Source: an uncultured Oleiphilaceae bacterium
GTDB lineage: Bacteria; Pseudomonadota; Gammaproteobacteria; Pseudomonadales; Oleiphilaceae
Direction of reading: 5' to 3'
Assembly: GCA_913060665.1 (NCBI GenBank)
Contig: CAJXUY010000013.1
Span: 62,001 to 126,000 of the forward strand
DNA: 64,000 bases
This document shows, piece after piece, positions 53,612 to 62,907 of this stretch; position 1 is the stretch's first letter, and every line of letters starts with the position of its first letter. The position numbers and the translations under genes are program-made. Under the pieces are notes generated by a model. It worked only from the letters and a program-made list of their open reading frames with translations. It did no database searches and had not been told where the DNA came from.

Positions 53612-55021
53612 ATGAAAACAATGCCTATTTTTCGTCCTTCTTCTGTTAAAAAAGCACTGGCAGTCTCTGCACTGTTGGCTCTTTATGCGCCCTATTCTGC
53701 TGCGGCGCCTCATTATGAACTAGAAGCCTGTTGTTCCTTGTGTCCAGAGGTCAAAGACCCTGCATCATACAACACAGAATTCCTAAAAGTCAGCCAGCAT
53801 TTAGTAGCGGGGACTGATAGCTGGTTATATCGAACAAAACTGGACCTCGACGAAAACTTTGAAGTTGACCAAAGCACCTTGAATGAATTGAATCGATTTC
53901 GTGATGCGTTGGCTTCAAAGGGGACTGAGCTAGTCATGGTATATCAACCCACACGAGGCTTGATAAACCCTGACGGGATAGTCGATGTTCCATATGATTT
54001 TATCGCGGCATCAAATAGTTACAACCAAGCATTACGACAAATCCGAGAAACGGGCATTATTGTCCCTAACTTAGAAACACTGATTAATGATGGCAGTACA
54101 CCAGATTTTTATTTTCGTAGAGATGCCCACTGGACACCCTATGGCGCCAAACTAACGGCTCAGATAGTTGCTGATACCATCGGAAAGCTTGATATTTACT
54201 CATCTATTACAGAAACGAAATATAAAAACGATCGAGTAGGCTTGCTAAAAGTTAGCGGATCTCATCAAAAAGCGGCTTATCTGATCTGTGGCACTCAACT
54301 CCCAGAACAATATGTAAATGAATTTGAAGCCTCTACAGTCGAGGAGGGGGAATCAGACCTGTTTAGCGATGCTAGTTTGCCCGAGATCGTTGCAGCTGGT
54401 ACCAGTTTTACGAAAGCGGAAACCAATTATAATTTTGTGGGTTACCTAAAAGAATTTTTATCCAGAGACGTTTTGAATATAGGTCAAGCAGGTGGTGGCG
54501 TTATAGGCTCACTCTTACAGTACCTTCCAACCGAAGATTACCAAGAAGCCCCGCCTAAAATACTGATCTGGGAGGTGCCTTCATACACCTCGTTATCGAG
54601 TAATTTTAATTACCGTCAGCTCATCCCTTTAGTCGACAATGGATGCGCCACAAAGCCTAAAGTATTATCTAGCACCACCAGCTTAACAACAGGAAACAAC
54701 GAAGTGCTATTTAATGGTGGGGGCCAGGTTAAGAACCTACTAAGCGGTGATTACTTATTAGATATTCAATTCAATAACCCCGACATAAAGCGCTTACAGG
54801 CAAAAGTCTGGTATCACAACAGCCGTAAAGAAAACATCACATTGAAGCACCGAGACCGAGTAAATAGCAATGGTCGTTTTGTGTTTGAGTTACGTTCTGA
54901 AGATGACTGGAAAGACTTTATTTTCACCTCATTCGATATAAAGATCGATGAAAGCTACCCTCAGGACTTAAAAGTAACGGCAAGCTTGTGCCAGAGAAGC
55001 GATAGTGAGCTACGCAAATAA
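53612..55021 (+). CDS. algX: Alginate acetyltransferase/biosynthesis protein AlgX
   Basis: 469 residues. Signal peptide to about 31 (AAA-PHY). SGNH-hydrolase domain with GTDSWLYR, RRDAHWTPYG (Asp171, His173) and Ser in AAGTSFTKAE; residues about 340-465 form the carbohydrate-binding module, with paired Cys near its ends. AlgX transfers acetyl to the polymer and belongs to the periplasmic AlgK-AlgX-AlgG complex. In Pseudomonas algX follows algG, whereas here it follows the algIJF block. Confidence 0.95.
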   Translation: MKTMPIFRPSSVKKALAVSALLALYAPYSAAAPHYELEACCSLCPEVKDPASYNTEFLKVSQHLVAGTDSWLYRTKLDLDENFEVDQSTLNELNRFRDALASKGTELVMVYQPTRGLINPDGIVDVPYDFIAASNSYNQALRQIRETGIIVPNLETLINDGSTPDFYFRRDAHWTPYGAKLTAQIVADTIGKLDIYSSITETKYKNDRVGLLKVSGSHQKAAYLICGTQLPEQYVNEFEASTVEEGESDLFSDASLPEIVAAGTSFTKAETNYNFVGYLKEFLSRDVLNIGQAGGGVIGSLLQYLPTEDYQEAPPKILIWEVPSYTSLSSNFNYRQLIPLVDNGCATKPKVLSSTTSLTTGNNEVLFNGGGQVKNLLSGDYLLDIQFNNPDIKRLQAKVWYHNSRKENITLKHRDRVNSNGRFVFELRSEDDWKDFIFTSFDIKIDESYPQDLKVTASLCQRSDSELRK

Positions 55022-55086
55022 ACCCTCATTAACGCATCCAAGCAATCACAAAAACTCGTACTGTGATTGCATAAGGAGAAAACATT

Positions 55087-56274
55087 TTGAAAACTAGACA
55101 ATTATTGTGGATACCCTTGGCAATGATGGCATTAAACATAGGCAGCTATGCGGCTACGCCCCCAGCTTCCACTACAATGCTTAAAGCTCCCCTTGGCTAC
55201 TATTTACCTGTAAAAGACGGCAAAGGTCATGACGAAAACAGCCGCTACATCTGCGAAGAACCACCAACGCCTTACACCAGCTCATTACTGTTTACGAGCA
55301 AGTACGAGGGAAGTGACTCAGCAAGAGATCAGTTAAGCGCTGATGCAGAAAGACGCTACCGAGAAGCCACATCCGACATTTCTCGTCTAGAAAAAGGTAG
55401 TATTAAGTTGGCCGAGGGCTACCTACAAGGAAAGCCAGGTATTGCGAGCCGTCTCTGCCTTATAAGCTGGCTAGAAAGCTGGGGGCAAGCTGGAGCGCTG
55501 CTATCTGAAGAGCACAACCACACAGGCATGTCTGTGCGTAAGTGGGCGCTTGCCACGACTGCTTCAGCATACTTTCTAGTTAAGGCACCTGAAAATGCAC
55601 CAGAGATTGACGTTGAAAAACGCAAAGTGATAGAAGAATGGCTCGCTCAGCTTGCTCAAAAAGTCGTCATTGACTGGAGTAACCGCCCAGAAAGCAAACG
55701 TAATAATCACGATTACTGGGCCGCATGGTCCGTCATGATAACAAGTATCGTGCTTAATCGTCAGGACCTATTTAACTGGGCAAACAATGGGCTAAGGGAG
55801 GGATTAGCACAAATAGACCAAGAAGGATTTTTGCCCAATGAGCTAAGAAGAAGCACTAGAGCTTTAGGTTATCACAACTATTCTATTCAGCCTTTGGTAA
55901 TGCTAACAGCGTTCTCTGAAGCAAACCACACAGAACTCACACCCACTGAGCAACAAGCCCTCACCAGATTAGTGACAGTCACCGTTAAAAGTCTCTCTGA
56001 CCCAGCGCCTTTTGAGCAAAAAACTGGAGCGACACAAGTAACTGACGGTTTGGTCACCAACTACGCCCTTGCTTGGATGGAAGCCTATGTACAGTACTTT
56101 AACGAAAGTGCACTATTTTCACCTTATTTTGAAACATTACGCCCAATGAAAACAACACGGTTAGGAGGTAATTTAACGCGCATATTCAATACAAACCTGC
56201 CTGTTTCAGCGGCACCACCGAAAATCACAGTAAAAGTAATTAAGCAGAATAACTCCGTCGTACCCAGCCCCTAA
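55087..56274 (+). CDS. algL: Alginate lyase AlgL (PL5)
   Basis: 395 residues from a TTG at 55087 with AAGGAGAAAA upstream. Signal peptide ends at SYAA. PL5 motifs: NNHDYWAAW near 204-212 (catalytic His/Asn) and GYHNYSIQPLVML near 259-271 (catalytic Tyr). It cleaves mannuronate polymer by beta-elimination and clears alginate left in the periplasm. Slightly longer at the C-terminus than Pseudomonas AlgL. The 65-bp gap after algX has no strong terminator. Confidence 0.94.
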   Translation: MKTRQLLWIPLAMMALNIGSYAATPPASTTMLKAPLGYYLPVKDGKGHDENSRYICEEPPTPYTSSLLFTSKYEGSDSARDQLSADAERRYREATSDISRLEKGSIKLAEGYLQGKPGIASRLCLISWLESWGQAGALLSEEHNHTGMSVRKWALATTASAYFLVKAPENAPEIDVEKRKVIEEWLAQLAQKVVIDWSNRPESKRNNHDYWAAWSVMITSIVLNRQDLFNWANNGLREGLAQIDQEGFLPNELRRSTRALGYHNYSIQPLVMLTAFSEANHTELTPTEQQALTRLVTVTVKSLSDPAPFEQKTGATQVTDGLVTNYALAWMEAYVQYFNESALFSPYFETLRPMKTTRLGGNLTRIFNTNLPVSAAPPKITVKVIKQNNSVVPSP

Positions 56275-56329
56275 CAGGTCGGTTATTGCTGCATTATCAA
56301 GAATCAAACTTTAAACAAGGAGCGTCACT

Positions 56330-57784
56330 ATGATCCCGGTAATTCTTTCAGGCGGCAATGGCTCACGTCTATGGCCTCTATCACGTAAACACAACCCAAA
56401 ACAGTTTTTGCCACTAGTGGGGCAGAAAACACTGTTTCAACAAACATTACAGCGACTCTCTCTTGAGGAGGTCAGCGCACCCGTGGTTGTGTGCAATGAC
56501 GCTCACCGCTTTCTTGTCGAAGAACAATTAGACGCCATAAATTGTGTACCGCGCAGCATTTTACTTGAACCTTTCGGTCGTAATACCGCTCCAGCGGTTG
56601 CACTAGCCGCACTTAGCATCCTCGAAGAAGGAAAAGATGACGTGATGTTGGTGCTACCAGCTGACCATGTTATTGAAAATGAAGCAGCCTTTCACCAAGC
56701 ACTAAACGTAGCCTCTTCTGCGGCCCATGCAGGTGAGATGGTATTGTTTGGAATTACCCCTGATAAGCCTGAAACGGGGTTCGGTTATATTCAAACAAAT
56801 AATACAGCGATCACTGAGAATGGCACCTTCCGTGTGGAGGCATTTATTGAAAAGCCAAGCATGGATAAAGCTCAAGAGTATTTGGCAAGTGGCCACTACT
56901 ACTGGAACAGCGGTATGTTCATGTTCCAGGCAAGCAGCTATCTAAGCGAACTAAAGCAACATGATCCAGACATGTATGACAAGGTGCTTTCTACTTTTCA
57001 ACGCAGCCGTAAAGAAGATAATATACTGCATATTGATTCAGATATATTTTCACACTGCCCCGATAACTCGATAGACTATGCGGTCATGGAGAAAACCAGC
57101 AAAGCCTGCGTAGTCCCTCTTCAGGCTAATTGGAGTGACGTGGGCTCATGGTCTGCACTGTGGGATGTACACACCAAAGATAGCAATGGTAACGTAGTAA
57201 ATGGTGATGTTTTGTTAGAACAAAGTACCAATTGTTACATCCGGGGGGAAGAACGCCTGGTCACACTATTAGGCCTCGACAATGTGGTCGTCGTTGATAC
57301 CAAAGACGCATTGATGGTGGCGACCAAAGATAAAGTTCAAGATGTTAAAAAGTTAGTACAGGCAATTGAACAAAAGCAACGCCCTGAAGCCAATGCTCAC
57401 CGTGAGGTCTATCGTCCTTGGGGTTTCTATGACTCGGTGGACAATGGAAGTAGACATCAAGTTAAACGTATTACGGTAAAACCAGGGGCTCGTCTATCAC
57501 TGCAAAAACACCATCACAGAGCAGAGCACTGGATCGTAGTTAGCGGCACAGCTGAAGTAACCTGCGGCGAGAAAACATTTCTTATGTCTGAAAATCAGTC
57601 TACCTATATCCCCATAGGTGAAGTACACCGTTTAGCGAACCCCGGAAAGATCCCTTTAGAAATAATAGAAGTGCAATCTGGAAGCTATTTAGGTGAAGAC
57701 GATATCGTCCGTTTTGAAGATATTTATGGCCGAGTTAATGTCAATATCCCAGAACCAGACAAGATTGATATAGAAGAGGTATAA
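56330..57784 (+). CDS. algA: Bifunctional mannose-6-phosphate isomerase / mannose-1-phosphate guanylyltransferase AlgA
   Basis: 484 residues. Guanylyltransferase domain with the signature LSGGNGSRLWPLSRKHNPKQ and FIEKPSMDKA; C-terminal cupin isomerase domain (about 370-470) with QKHHHRAEHWIVVSGTAEV and YIPIGEVHRL. It supplies mannose-6-phosphate and GDP-mannose, the first and third steps of the pathway. AAGGAGCG precedes the ATG. Ends 1 base before algC. Confidence 0.96.
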   Translation: MIPVILSGGNGSRLWPLSRKHNPKQFLPLVGQKTLFQQTLQRLSLEEVSAPVVVCNDAHRFLVEEQLDAINCVPRSILLEPFGRNTAPAVALAALSILEEGKDDVMLVLPADHVIENEAAFHQALNVASSAAHAGEMVLFGITPDKPETGFGYIQTNNTAITENGTFRVEAFIEKPSMDKAQEYLASGHYYWNSGMFMFQASSYLSELKQHDPDMYDKVLSTFQRSRKEDNILHIDSDIFSHCPDNSIDYAVMEKTSKACVVPLQANWSDVGSWSALWDVHTKDSNGNVVNGDVLLEQSTNCYIRGEERLVTLLGLDNVVVVDTKDALMVATKDKVQDVKKLVQAIEQKQRPEANAHREVYRPWGFYDSVDNGSRHQVKRITVKPGARLSLQKHHHRAEHWIVVSGTAEVTCGEKTFLMSENQSTYIPIGEVHRLANPGKIPLEIIEVQSGSYLGEDDIVRFEDIYGRVNVNIPEPDKIDIEEV

Positions 57785-57785
57785 C

Positions 57786-59156
57786 ATGGATTTAAACTGT
57801 TTTAAGGCTTACGATATTCGCGGCAGGATTCCTGACCAGCTAAACCCTGACCTAGCTGAAAAGATAGGGTTTGCGTATGCCTCAGTACTAGGCACTCAAA
57901 AAGTCGTTGTAGGGTACGACATTCGTGAATCAAGCCCCGAACTGGTAGAGGCTTTGTGCAACGGTTTACGCAGGGCAGGTGCTGATGTTTATAACATTGG
58001 AATGGGCGGAACCGAACAGGTCTATTTTTCCACTTTCCACTACCAGATGGATGGTGGAATCATGGTCACCGCAAGCCATAACCCGAAAGACTATAACGGG
58101 CTGAAAATGGTGATGAAAGATTCACGTCCGGTTTATGGTGATACAGGTCTCGATGCGATCAAAGAAATGATTGCGTCAGGGGGCTGTGAGAACCTTCCAG
58201 GGAGGGCAGGCACGGAATACCAATTGGACTCTATGGATAGCTATATCCAGCATATGCTTGGGTACATTAACCTAAAAGACCTTAAACCCTTAAAGGTTGT
58301 GGTTAATGCGGGTCATGGCGGTGCGGGTATCGTACTTGATGAACTTGAAAAGCACTTACCTTTCGAGTTTATCAAGGTTCACCATAACCCTGATGGATCA
58401 TTCCCGGCAGGCGTCCCTAACCCCCTTTTGGTTGAGAACCGAACCAGTACCAGAGAAGCTGTAATTGAGCATAGCGCAGACTTCGGCATCGCTTGGGATG
58501 GTGATTTTGACCGTTGTTTTATGTTTGATGAAAAAGGCGATTTTATAGAGGGTTACTACATTGTTGGTCTGCTTGCCCAGCAATTTTTGAGTCATCATCC
58601 TGGTGAAAAAATCATTCACGACCCCCGACTAACCTGGAACACTCAAGCAGTTGTCTCAGAGAGCGGCGGTACCGCTATTGAAAGCAAAACCGGGCATGCA
58701 TTTATTAAACAAGTTATGCGTGAAACAGATGCCATTTACGGTGGAGAAATGAGTGCTCACCACTACTTCCGCTCATTTGCATACTGTGATAGCGGCATGA
58801 TCCCTTGGTTGCTGATTGCCGAGCGACTCGGTCGAACTGAGGCAAAACTTTCATCTCTACTCGAAGAGCGGATGACGGAATTTCCAGCTAGTGGAGAAAT
58901 CAATCGAACGCTAACACAACCACAACAGGTATTAAAAGGCATTGAGCAACTCTACGCTGAGCAGGCCATTGGAGTCTCGTATATTGACGGTTTGAGCATG
59001 GAGTTTGACGGGTGGCGCTTTAACCTGCGACTCTCAAATACAGAGCCTCTAGCACGCCTTAATGTCGAATCTAGAAATGACTTTTCACTAATGAAAGCAA
59101 AAACTAATGAGATTTTAAGCGCTATTGAGACGCTTGATAGCTCAACAGCTCACTGA
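57786..59156 (+). CDS. algC: Phosphomannomutase/phosphoglucomutase AlgC
   Basis: 456 residues. Domain order of alpha-D-phosphohexomutases: YDIRG near the start, active-site TASHNP (phosphoserine Ser97), metal-binding DGDFDRC near 238, sugar-binding GEMSAHH near 320, and phosphate-binding RLSNTEPLARLN near the end. Converts mannose-6-phosphate to mannose-1-phosphate between the two AlgA steps. In Pseudomonas algC is elsewhere on the chromosome; here it is the last gene of the alginate operon and may also serve LPS synthesis. Confidence 0.94.
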   Translation: MDLNCFKAYDIRGRIPDQLNPDLAEKIGFAYASVLGTQKVVVGYDIRESSPELVEALCNGLRRAGADVYNIGMGGTEQVYFSTFHYQMDGGIMVTASHNPKDYNGLKMVMKDSRPVYGDTGLDAIKEMIASGGCENLPGRAGTEYQLDSMDSYIQHMLGYINLKDLKPLKVVVNAGHGGAGIVLDELEKHLPFEFIKVHHNPDGSFPAGVPNPLLVENRTSTREAVIEHSADFGIAWDGDFDRCFMFDEKGDFIEGYYIVGLLAQQFLSHHPGEKIIHDPRLTWNTQAVVSESGGTAIESKTGHAFIKQVMRETDAIYGGEMSAHHYFRSFAYCDSGMIPWLLIAERLGRTEAKLSSLLEERMTEFPASGEINRTLTQPQQVLKGIEQLYAEQAIGVSYIDGLSMEFDGWRFNLRLSNTEPLARLNVESRNDFSLMKAKTNEILSAIETLDSSTAH

Positions 59157-59180
59157 TAACTACATTATCTCCCACATAAA

Positions 59181-59227
59181 CTACCAGCCTTTGTACCTAC
59201 CAGCCTTTGTACCTACTAGGCTGGTAG
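59181..59227 (+). terminator. Terminator-like hairpin with duplicated left arm after algC
   Basis: ctaccagcctttgtac occurs twice in tandem (59181-59196, 59197-59212), and ggctggtag (59219-59227) can pair with either copy of ctaccagcc over 9 bp. No clear T-run follows, so termination may be partial or Rho-linked. It lies 25-70 bp after the algC stop. Confidence 0.5.
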
Positions 59228-59323
59228 CGCCTTATTAAACCGGTTCTTATTAATACCTGCTCCTGTTAAAATCTATATCTAATAACTATAGTGCACGCTC
59301 TTTATTAACTATCAGGTATCTCG

Positions 59324-59797
59324 ATGAACTACATAGACCTTTCTGAATATCGCAATGCTTGGGTTTTCCGTCATAAAGATATGCCTGTTAGCCCCGAAGA
59401 CTTAGTACACATTAAACCGTTATCTGAATCTAGTGCCTACCAACTCTGGCGGCAACGTATCAGCAAAGAGGCAGACCACCCTACCGACTGGGAAAGTGGT
59501 GACTGGGCCGCCAATGAAAACACATGGTTGCACAAAGAGATTTGGCAAAAAGCATGGGATTCTTCATCACCTGAGTTACCTGAACTCATTTCTGAGAATA
59601 TAGATTGGGCTGATAATGTAACGATCTTTTTTTGCTACGAAAGCAGCAAAGTAATTGAAACCTCATGGGCGGTCTTTAAGCGAAACTGGAAAAACTTTCT
59701 GTTTTTTGATGATGGCCCGATATTAATTGCCCGAAAGAAAAAACAAGCCGTTCAGTTCTTTCAGAATGGCACATTCGCCATTGGTGAAATGCCATAG
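59324..59797 (+). CDS. Uncharacterised cytoplasmic protein (DUF2947-like)
   Basis: 157 residues, no signal or membrane segment. Tryptophan-rich (10 Trp), opening with MNYIDLSEYRNAWVFRHKDM and closing with FLFFDDGPILIARKKKQAVQFF and a short tail. It resembles the DUF2947 proteins of marine gammaproteobacteria in length and start, but I am not certain. It follows the alginate operon after the terminator-like hairpin; no functional link is evident. Confidence 0.72.
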   Translation: MNYIDLSEYRNAWVFRHKDMPVSPEDLVHIKPLSESSAYQLWRQRISKEADHPTDWESGDWAANENTWLHKEIWQKAWDSSSPELPELISENIDWADNVTIFFCYESSKVIETSWAVFKRNWKNFLFFDDGPILIARKKKQAVQFFQNGTFAIGEMP

Positions 59798-59892
59798 TAG
59801 ATAAAATTAGGTACTTATACGGATAATATCCCAGTATATCAAACGATAAAATCAACGCCGTTAACCAATATAATATTAGTACAAGGACAGCT

Positions 59893-60402
59893 ATGAGTTT
59901 ATTACCCAGAACGTTTTCAATACGTTCGATATTTGCTAGTTTATTTTCCCTGATTTTTTTCGGGCTTTCATTCGTTATGGTGATGTCTGCTTTCGCAACA
60001 TTAGCAGAAGGTATACTGAACGGGGAAGATCTGATGCAAAGCTGCTTAAAAGCCATCAACACAGGAATTATATCATTAGCTGTTTTTGAACTAGCGATGG
60101 TTATCAATAAGGAGTATGGCGGAAACGAAGAACAGCATGATGTTGTTGTTATGCTTCGCAGGACACTACCTCGCTTTATCGGTACCGTTTGCGTAGCGTT
60201 AGCACTTGAAGGCTTGATAATGGTCATCAAGTACAGCCAGTTAGACTTGGCCGGAAACCTCTACTACCCCGTTGCCATTATATTTAGCGCCGCATTTTTG
60301 TTGGCTGCATTGGGTGTTTTCTTAAAACTATCTCCTGCGAAAGGTGAGTCTACACCCATTATCACCCAACATGAGAACGCACTGCAGGCAGTGAGTGCTT
60401 AA
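59893..60402 (+). CDS. Uncharacterised membrane protein (four helices)
   Basis: 169 residues with membrane segments near 13-38, 58-73, 95-115 and 123-143. The central loop (NKEYGGNEEQHDVVVMLRRT) and C-terminal tail are soluble. No recognised domain. ACAAGGACAG precedes the ATG. It stands alone, 95 bp after the previous gene. Confidence 0.72.
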   Translation: MSLLPRTFSIRSIFASLFSLIFFGLSFVMVMSAFATLAEGILNGEDLMQSCLKAINTGIISLAVFELAMVINKEYGGNEEQHDVVVMLRRTLPRFIGTVCVALALEGLIMVIKYSQLDLAGNLYYPVAIIFSAAFLLAALGVFLKLSPAKGESTPIITQHENALQAVSA

Positions 60403-60435
60403 TATTAAAGCGGTTTAAAACATGTTAGGGGAGCG

Positions 60436-60759
60436 CTACTCTTCGACCCATTCCCAGCGGAGTGGCTCTCCAAAGTCATCATAGATCATTTTCTTTTTAG
60501 GTGCTGATCGGCGAGGCTTCTTTTTAACAGGTTCAGGGTGCTTGCGCGATTCAATGGTCGCAACGACCTCGTTTAATAGAGTTCGCCCTTCTTTAGGTTC
60601 ATCTAAGACAATCGCATTGGATTTAATCGGGCCATTTTGATCAAACCGACCACTCACCCCCCTCTCAACCTGCTCAAGATTCCCCCCTTGTTCGAGGAAA
60701 TCGCGCACCTGAGATTCTAGCTCATTTCTTATCTCTGCTTTGGTTGGCCGTTTATTCAC
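60436..60759 (-). CDS. Small basic uncharacterised protein
   Basis: 107 residues from a GTG at 60757-60759 (weak RBS). N-terminal amphipathic helix (KAEIRNELESQVRDFLEQGG), a GxSGRFDQNGP turn, then a basic Lys/Arg/Pro-rich linker (KKKPRRSAPKKK) and an acidic aromatic end (RWEWVEE). The pattern suggests a small nucleic-acid- or RNA-polymerase-associated protein found in gammaproteobacteria; the function is not established. Convergent with the gene at 59893. Confidence 0.68.
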   Translation of the reverse strand: MNKRPTKAEIRNELESQVRDFLEQGGNLEQVERGVSGRFDQNGPIKSNAIVLDEPKEGRTLLNEVVATIESRKHPEPVKKKPRRSAPKKKMIYDDFGEPLRWEWVEE

Positions 60760-61115
60760 GTAGTTACATCAATTGATTATTGGGTTAAGCATTGGGTAGA
60801 GCGAAGCCTGATTTAAACTAGAGTAACAGAATCTCGCAGTGAGCTATAGTTTGTGGCTCATTATGGGCTTGAGTCTATACCATACTAACTTATCGACGCC
60901 CGGCCATGCCTTTGAAAAACCCACGAGGAACGATCAAGGAGAACCAATGCTTTGGTCAAAGTATAGATGAGTGCATATTTCCCCGCCAAAACTTTAGCCT
61001 GTATAGGGCATTAATGCCTATCTATGACACTACTGAATAGGAAATGAAATATTCGGTTCTTGGCCTATACTTACCTTTAAATATGGACTCTACTTTTAGT
61101 CACCTAAAGGAACTC

Positions 61116-61898
61116 ATGCTTAGTTTAAGAAATAGACTCATTTCTCGGAGCTACCTCCTCGGTATCTCCATGGTTTTGTTATTAAACCTAAACGCCACTG
61201 CTTCGGAGCACGTCAGCATCAATTTCGATATCCTAAGGTCCTATCCTTTCGCTTACATTGATAGTCATGGCGACAATGTAGGTACGTTTTGGGAGTATGT
61301 CGATTTTATATCGCAAAAGTCCAATATCAATATTAAAAAAAGGATAGTGCCAAAAGCAAGAGTCATAGCCCACTTAAAATCTGGCCAATCAGATGCGGCT
61401 ATTTTATTTAAAACCGACAGTCTAAACGATCATGTTGAATATATTGAAAAAGTGCGCACTATTCCTATTATCATCGCAACACAAAAAGGTACATTGATCG
61501 AGAACTATGAAGACTTGAAACAACTAAAAAGCGTAGGAATTTTCCGCTCAGGCGCAATAAACCCTGAATTTGATAACGATAATTCAATACATAAACAGGC
61601 TGTTTCAAGCTATCCAAGCCTAGTCAAGATGCTAGGCATTAAACGCCTTGATGCTATCGCAGGAAATGGAGTCGTAATCACCGCGCTTATTAATCAATTA
61701 TGCCTTCAAGACACCATTGATATATCCCCCTTAATAATGGGGAACCGGGAACAGTGGCTGGTTTTTTCTAAAAAGTCTGCTCATTTAAACCAGGCAGAGA
61801 AACTAAATAACGCTATACAAGATCTAAAATCCGAAGGGGTATTGGATAATATTTTTGATGCTCACCTGTCCCAAAACCAACACAAATGTAAGCAGTAA
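61116..61898 (+). CDS. Periplasmic solute-binding-like protein (third orphan)
   Basis: 260 residues from the ATG at 61116, which has AAAGGAA upstream and begins a good signal peptide (MLSLRNRLISRSYLLGISMV, cleavage near ATA-SEH). The longer frame from 61044 lacks a spaced RBS. The fold is SBP_bac_3-like: SINFDILRSYPFAYID, RIVPKARVIAHLKSGQSDAA, VEYIEKVRTIPIIIATQKGT, SYPSLVKMLGIKRLDAIAG. No transporter genes adjoin it. Ligand unknown. Confidence 0.76.
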   Translation: MLSLRNRLISRSYLLGISMVLLLNLNATASEHVSINFDILRSYPFAYIDSHGDNVGTFWEYVDFISQKSNINIKKRIVPKARVIAHLKSGQSDAAILFKTDSLNDHVEYIEKVRTIPIIIATQKGTLIENYEDLKQLKSVGIFRSGAINPEFDNDNSIHKQAVSSYPSLVKMLGIKRLDAIAGNGVVITALINQLCLQDTIDISPLIMGNREQWLVFSKKSAHLNQAEKLNNAIQDLKSEGVLDNIFDAHLSQNQHKCKQ

Positions 61899-62003
61899 CG
61901 CCTGTAAAGTCATTCGCTAGCTATGCTCTTAATTTGTTACCCTTAGCGTATCCAGCAGAGCTAGTAGATGCTTAGCTAACAGCCCAAAAACCGAGTATAA
62001 AAC

Positions 62004-62891
62004 TTGTCTAATCAACATCATCTAAAAGCCGATTTCCTCTTAGTTCTTGTAACTTTTCTCGCAGCTGCCGGATGGATTTTTTCGAAAGAAACGCTACAGG
62101 GAATGCCCCCAATACTGTTCATAGGCACTCGTTTTTTGCTGGCAGGGCTTGTTTTAGCCATGCTTGGATTTACAGAATTCAGTAGACTGTCGGCTCAAGC
62201 AATAAAGCGCTCTCTATTGACTGGCGCGGTATTCGCAATAGCCATGATGTTTTGGATCATGGGGCTATTTAATGCCGAACATGTCGGTGAAGGCGCGTTT
62301 ATTACGAGTATGGGGGTTGTGCTGGTGCCTATTATGGCTCGCTGGATCTTTGGTGACACGCCCCCTCTAAGCACTTGGTTGGCGCTACCTGTCGCCATTG
62401 CAGGTCTCGCACTTCTATCGCTGGATAATGGGCTTCACCTAGATAGTGGCCAGTTATTCTTTTTGGCCGCCGCTACGGTATTTTCACTACATTTTAATCT
62501 TAATACCCGTATGGCCGCAGAGGTGCCTGCATTGGTGCTGACATCAATACAACTGGGGGTGGTCGGCGTTGTAGCACTCACGGTTTCATGGCGTATAGAA
62601 GAGTGGCCAGTTGATGTGTCCAGCGACATATGGGGGTGGTTGTTAGCAAGTGCTATTATCGCCACCAGCCTGAGATTCTACCTACAAACTTTTGCGCAAG
62701 GCCTTGCGCCTGCCAGCCATGCAGCGGTCATTTTAACCATAGAGCCTATCTGGACGACTCTGCTAGCAGGCTGGTGGTTTGGTGAAACTATGAGCTTCGT
62801 TCAATTGACGGGATGCGGTTTGATATTTTCAGCTCTGCTTATCAACCGCTGGCAATGGGTTAGGCTCGCTATAAAGGGGCTAAGATCATAG
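62004..62891 (+). CDS. DMT-superfamily transporter (two EamA domains)
   Basis: 295 residues beginning at a TTG (62004) with a poor RBS. Ten hydrophobic helices in two EamA repeats, each ending with the conserved P-x-x-x-x-W/L-G-E-type close (PIMARWIFGDTPPLSTWLALP and EPIWTTLLAGWWFGETMSFVQ). These exporters move amino acids or related metabolites out of the cell. It is next to a LysE-family gene on the opposite strand (convergent, 16-bp gap). Confidence 0.87.
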   Translation: MSNQHHLKADFLLVLVTFLAAAGWIFSKETLQGMPPILFIGTRFLLAGLVLAMLGFTEFSRLSAQAIKRSLLTGAVFAIAMMFWIMGLFNAEHVGEGAFITSMGVVLVPIMARWIFGDTPPLSTWLALPVAIAGLALLSLDNGLHLDSGQLFFLAAATVFSLHFNLNTRMAAEVPALVLTSIQLGVVGVVALTVSWRIEEWPVDVSSDIWGWLLASAIIATSLRFYLQTFAQGLAPASHAAVILTIEPIWTTLLAGWWFGETMSFVQLTGCGLIFSALLINRWQWVRLAIKGLRS

Positions 62892-62907
62892 GGTCATAAA
62901 ACCAGAA

